NCBI GenBank assembly: GCA_000474255.1
Contig: BATO01000015.1
Coordinates: 42,720 to 106,719 of the forward strand
Reading direction: 5' to 3'
DNA: 64,000 nt
From: Aquipseudomonas alcaligenes MRY13-0052
Lineage (GTDB): Bacteria > Pseudomonadota > Gammaproteobacteria > Pseudomonadales > Pseudomonadaceae
In this document: positions 61,345-64,000 of the stretch, piece after piece
How the letters are laid out: each line of letters begins with the position of its first letter
Position numbering within the stretch: position 1 is the first letter of the stretch
Notes under the pieces: model-generated
What the model was told of the DNA's origin: nothing
Database searches by the model: none
What the model saw: the letters and a program-made list of their open reading frames with translations, nothing else
Made by a program: the position numbers and the translations under genes

Positions 61345-61373
61345 GAGTAGCTTCCTCTAGATATCTTGACCGA

Positions 61374-61568
61374 TTAACGAACGCGCAGCATGCGCTCGAC
61401 TTTTGCTTTGTCCGACGGATGCATCAGTTCGCTACCGCGAAGTTGACGCTTACGCTTGGTGGACATCTTGGTCAGGATGTGGCTCTTGAAAGCGTGCTTG
61501 TGTTTGTAGCCAGCAGCGGTCTTGAGGAAACGCTTGGCTGCACCGCTCTTGGTTTTCATCTTTGGCAT
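61374..61568 (-). CDS. rpmI: 50S ribosomal protein L35
   Basis: 64 residues: [45 protein letters not shown], the family signature, with a basic tail. Part of the infC-rpmI-rplT operon. Confidence 0.97.
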   Translation of the reverse strand: MPKMKTKSGAAKRFLKTAAGYKHKHAFKSHILTKMSTKRKRQLRGSELMHPSDKAKVERMLRVR

Positions 61569-61629
61569 GTTCGGATACTCCGCATTGAGTGATTACGCAT
61601 AACCGCAAGGCCTGCCAGTGCCCTGGTGG

Positions 61630-62181
61630 TTACTTTTTCTTTTTGGGAGCGATGACCATCATCAGCTGGCGTCCTTCCAGCTTAGGATGCTGTTCAACGG
61701 TGCCGAGTTCGGCGAGGTCAGCTTCGACCCGCTTCAACAGCTCCATGCCCAGCTCCTGGTGAGCCATCTCACGACCACGGAATCGAAGCGATACCTTGGC
61801 CTTGTCTCCCTCATTAAGGAAACGTACCAGGTTGCGTAGTTTTACCTGGTAATCCCCTTCTTCCGTCCCTGGACGAAACTTGATTTCTTTGATCTGTTGC
61901 TGGTGCTGATTCTTCTTCGCCGCAGCAGCCTGCTTCTTCTTCTCGAACAGGTGCTTGCCGTAGTCCATGATCCGACATACGGGCGGCACTGCATCAGCGG
62001 AAATTTCCACCAGATCCAGCTTGGATTCTTCAGCAGCGCGAAGCGCTTCATCAATCGAGACGACGCCAATTTGCTGGCCGTCTGCACCAATCAGTCGCAC
62101 CTCTCGAGCCGAGATATTCTCGTTAATCGGGGCCTTAGGTGCAGCTCGTTTATCTTGTCTCATTTCACGCTTAATAATGAT
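61630..62181 (-). CDS. infC: Translation initiation factor IF-3 (non-ATG start)
   Basis: The frame from the internal ATG at 62163 gives 177 residues ([30 protein letters not shown]...[19 protein letters not shown]...[10 protein letters not shown]). The expected Pseudomonas protein has six more residues (IIKRE before MRQD). These are present in frame, beginning at an ATC at 62181 or ATT at 62178, right after the thrS stop, with TTGGAG just upstream. A rare AUU-type start is the known basis of infC autoregulation, so the upstream start is preferred. IF-3 prevents early 50S joining and proofreads start codons. Confidence 0.93.
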   Translation of the reverse strand: MIIKREMRQDKRAAPKAPINENISAREVRLIGADGQQIGVVSIDEALRAAEESKLDLVEISADAVPPVCRIMDYGKHLFEKKKQAAAAKKNQHQQQIKEIKFRPGTEEGDYQVKLRNLVRFLNEGDKAKVSLRFRGREMAHQELGMELLKRVEADLAELGTVEQHPKLEGRQLMMVIAPKKKK

Positions 62182-64000
62182 TACTCCAATTCTTGGCGAC
62201 CACGCCGGGAAACCGCCTGCGCAAGCGTAGTGACGAATTGGTCGAGGGGCATGGAGCCCAGATCGACGCCTTCACGGGTTCGCACAGCAACGGATCGTGT
62301 CTCAACCTCCCGATCTCCAATAACCAGGAGATAGGGAACCTTGAGCAAAGTATGCTCGCGGATTTTAAAGCCGATTTTTTCGTTTCTCAAGTCGGACTTG
62401 GCACGGAACCCGCTTTGGTTGAGAGTTTTTTCAACCTCGAGGGCAAAATCGGCCTGCTTGTCGGTGATATTCATGATCACCGCCTGGGTCGGCGCGAGCC
62501 ACGCCGGGAACAGGCCCGCGTAGTGCTCGATGAGCATGCCGATGAAGCGTTCGAAGGAGCCGAGGATGGCGCGGTGCAACATCACCGGGCGCGTACGGCT
62601 GTTATCTTCGGCGATATAGCTGGCATCCAGACGCTCCGGAAGGTTCGGATCGTACTGCAGGGTGCCGCACTGCCAGTTACGGCCGAGGCAGTCCTTGAGG
62701 GTGAATTCGATCTTCGGACCGTAGAAAGCACCTTCACCCGGCTGGTATTCCCAGGCCAGGCCGGACTCGTTCAGGGCGTCGGCGAGGGCACCTTCGGCGC
62801 GATCCCACAGTTCGTCGGATCCCACGCGTTTGGCCGGGCGAGTCGACAATTTCATCGACACATCGCTGAAGCCGAAGTCCGAATACACCTGCAGCGTCAG
62901 CTTGATGAAGTCGGCCGCCTCTTTCTTCACCTGTTCTTCGGTGCAGAAGATGTGGGCGTCGTCCTGGGTGAAGCCGCGCACGCGCATGATGCCGTGCAGG
63001 GCGCCGGACGGCTCGTTGCGGTGGCAGGCACCGAACTCGGCCAGGCGCAGCGGCAGGTCGCGGTAGGATTTCAGGCCCTGGTTGAAGATCTGCACGTGGC
63101 ACGGGCAGTTCATCGGCTTGACGGCGTAGTCGCGGCTCTCGGAAGCCGTGGTGAACATGTTCTCGGCGTAGTTGGACCAGTGGCCCGAACGCTCCCAGAG
63201 GATGCGATCGACGACCTGGGGCGTACGCACTTCCACATAGCCGTGCTCACGCTGCACCTGGCGCATGTATTGCTCCAGCACCTGGTACAGGGTCCAGCCA
63301 TTGGGGTGCCAGAACACCATGCCCGGCGCTTCTTCCTGCAGGTGGAACAGGTCGAGTTGCTTGCCGATGCGACGGTGGTCGCGCTTCTCGGCCTCTTCGA
63401 TGCGCTGGACGTAAGCGGCCAGCTGCTTCTTGTCGGCCCAGGCGGTGCCATAGATACGCTGCAGCTGCTCGTTCTTCGAGTCGCCGCGCCAGTAGGCACC
63501 GGAAATCTTGGTGAGCTTGAACGCTTTCAGGAAGCGGGTATTGGGCACGTGCGGGCCCCGGCACATGTCCACGTACTCCTCATGGAAGTACAGGCCCATG
63601 GCCTTCTCGTCCGGCATGTCCTCGACCAGGCGCAGCTTGTAGTCCTCGCCACGGGCCTTGAACACTTCGATCACCTCGGCGCGCGGGGTGACCTTCTTGA
63701 TGACGTCGTAATCCTTGTCGATCAGCTCCGCCATGCGCTTCTCGATGGCGGCCATATCGTCAGGCGTGAAGGAGCGTTCGAAGGCGATGTCGTAATAGAA
63801 GCCTTCATCGATGACCGGGCCGATCACCATGCGGGCGGTCGGGTACAACTGCTTGACGGCATGACCGACCAGGTGGGCGCAGGAGTGACGAATGATTTCG
63901 ACTCCAGCCTCGTCCTTCGGGGTGATGATCTGCAGGGTCGCGTCGCTGTCGATCAGGTCGCAGGCATCGACGAGCTTGCCGTCGACCTTGCCGGCGACGG
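62181..64000 (-). CDS. thrS: Threonyl-tRNA synthetase (5' end beyond window)
   Basis: About 606 C-terminal residues are visible; only the first part of the TGS domain is missing at the right edge. The editing domain begins [16 protein letters not shown]. Class II catalytic motifs follow: [24 protein letters not shown], motif 2 [34 protein letters not shown], and motif 3 [19 protein letters not shown]. The C-terminal anticodon-binding domain ends at RRGRQELE. It charges tRNA-Thr. Its stop TAA abuts the infC start. Confidence 0.97.
   Translation of the reverse strand, partial: VAGKVDGKLVDACDLIDSDATLQIITPKDEAGVEIIRHSCAHLVGHAVKQLYPTARMVIGPVIDEGFYYDIAFERSFTPDDMAAIEKRMAELIDKDYDVIKKVTPRAEVIEVFKARGEDYKLRLVEDMPDEKAMGLYFHEEYVDMCRGPHVPNTRFLKAFKLTKISGAYWRGDSKNEQLQRIYGTAWADKKQLAAYVQRIEEAEKRDHRRIGKQLDLFHLQEEAPGMVFWHPNGWTLYQVLEQYMRQVQREHGYVEVRTPQVVDRILWERSGHWSNYAENMFTTASESRDYAVKPMNCPCHVQIFNQGLKSYRDLPLRLAEFGACHRNEPSGALHGIMRVRGFTQDDAHIFCTEEQVKKEAADFIKLTLQVYSDFGFSDVSMKLSTRPAKRVGSDELWDRAEGALADALNESGLAWEYQPGEGAFYGPKIEFTLKDCLGRNWQCGTLQYDPNLPERLDASYIAEDNSRTRPVMLHRAILGSFERFIGMLIEHYAGLFPAWLAPTQAVIMNITDKQADFALEVEKTLNQSGFRAKSDLRNEKIGFKIREHTLLKVPYLLVIGDREVETRSVAVRTREGVDLGSMPLDQFVTTLAQAVSRRGRQELE

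Overview
The window is gamma-proteobacterial and almost certainly from a Pseudomonas. The right end carries the conserved minus-strand block thrS-infC-rpmI-rplT-pheS-pheT-ihfA-merR followed by a tRNA-Pro(GGG), with Pseudomonas-like protein sequences and high-GC coding. The left end has ordinary chromosomal-type genes: an aromatic-acid MFS transporter cut by the window edge, a small secreted protein and a LuxR-type regulator. Between these ends lies about 53 kb of accessory DNA packed with genes of defence-type families.

Region 1 (about 2.47-13.95 kb): an S24-type repressor with two palindromes in front of it, an unrecognised 390-residue protein, and a plus-strand operon of C5-cytosine methyltransferase, MutL/MORC-like ATPase, Z1-domain ATPase, PD-(D/E)XK (DUF4420-type) protein and AIPR protein, with a divergent vsr repair endonuclease. 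This composition matches the Mza (MutL-Z1-DUF-AIPR) defence system. A lipoprotein gene and an intrinsic terminator follow.

Region 2 (14,879-56,552): a 41.7-kb integrated element bounded by a 47-bp direct repeat of the 3' end of tRNA-Pro. A P4-type tyrosine integrase sits just inside the left end, and a pair of GTGGGGCAAAA repeats lies just inside each end. Next to the integrase are four AT-rich, co-oriented minus-strand genes separated by attC-like imperfect palindromes. This looks like a small integron-cassette cluster without an integron integrase, and one cassette encodes a SLATT-like membrane protein. Then follow a ScoMcrA-like/DUF3883 nuclease, a MazG-like pyrophosphohydrolase paired with a nuclease-helicase (DUF2075 type), a complete Wadjet system (jetABCD) under a divergent WYL regulator with a palindromic operator candidate, a deletion scar with two gene fragments, and a Gabija-like OLD nuclease plus UvrD-like helicase pair.

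The maintenance part of the element (37.5-48.4 kb) encodes a DUF932 protein, a YqaJ exonuclease, a gp3-like/'metal-binding' protein, RadC, small zinc-ribbon and membrane proteins, a XRE regulator, a YagK/YfjJ-type replication-like protein, an AlpA regulator and a DUF3987 ATPase. The DUF3987 gene starts 8 nt after a perfect 32-bp palindrome. No conjugation or capsid genes are visible.

The right arm holds the most unusual gene: a 1,402-residue fusion of a GT4 glycosyltransferase, a helical middle region and a B12-binding/radical-SAM module. It lies downstream of a 979-residue SF2 helicase with a C-terminal nuclease-like domain. I do not recognise this pairing as a described system, and it is my main candidate for something new.
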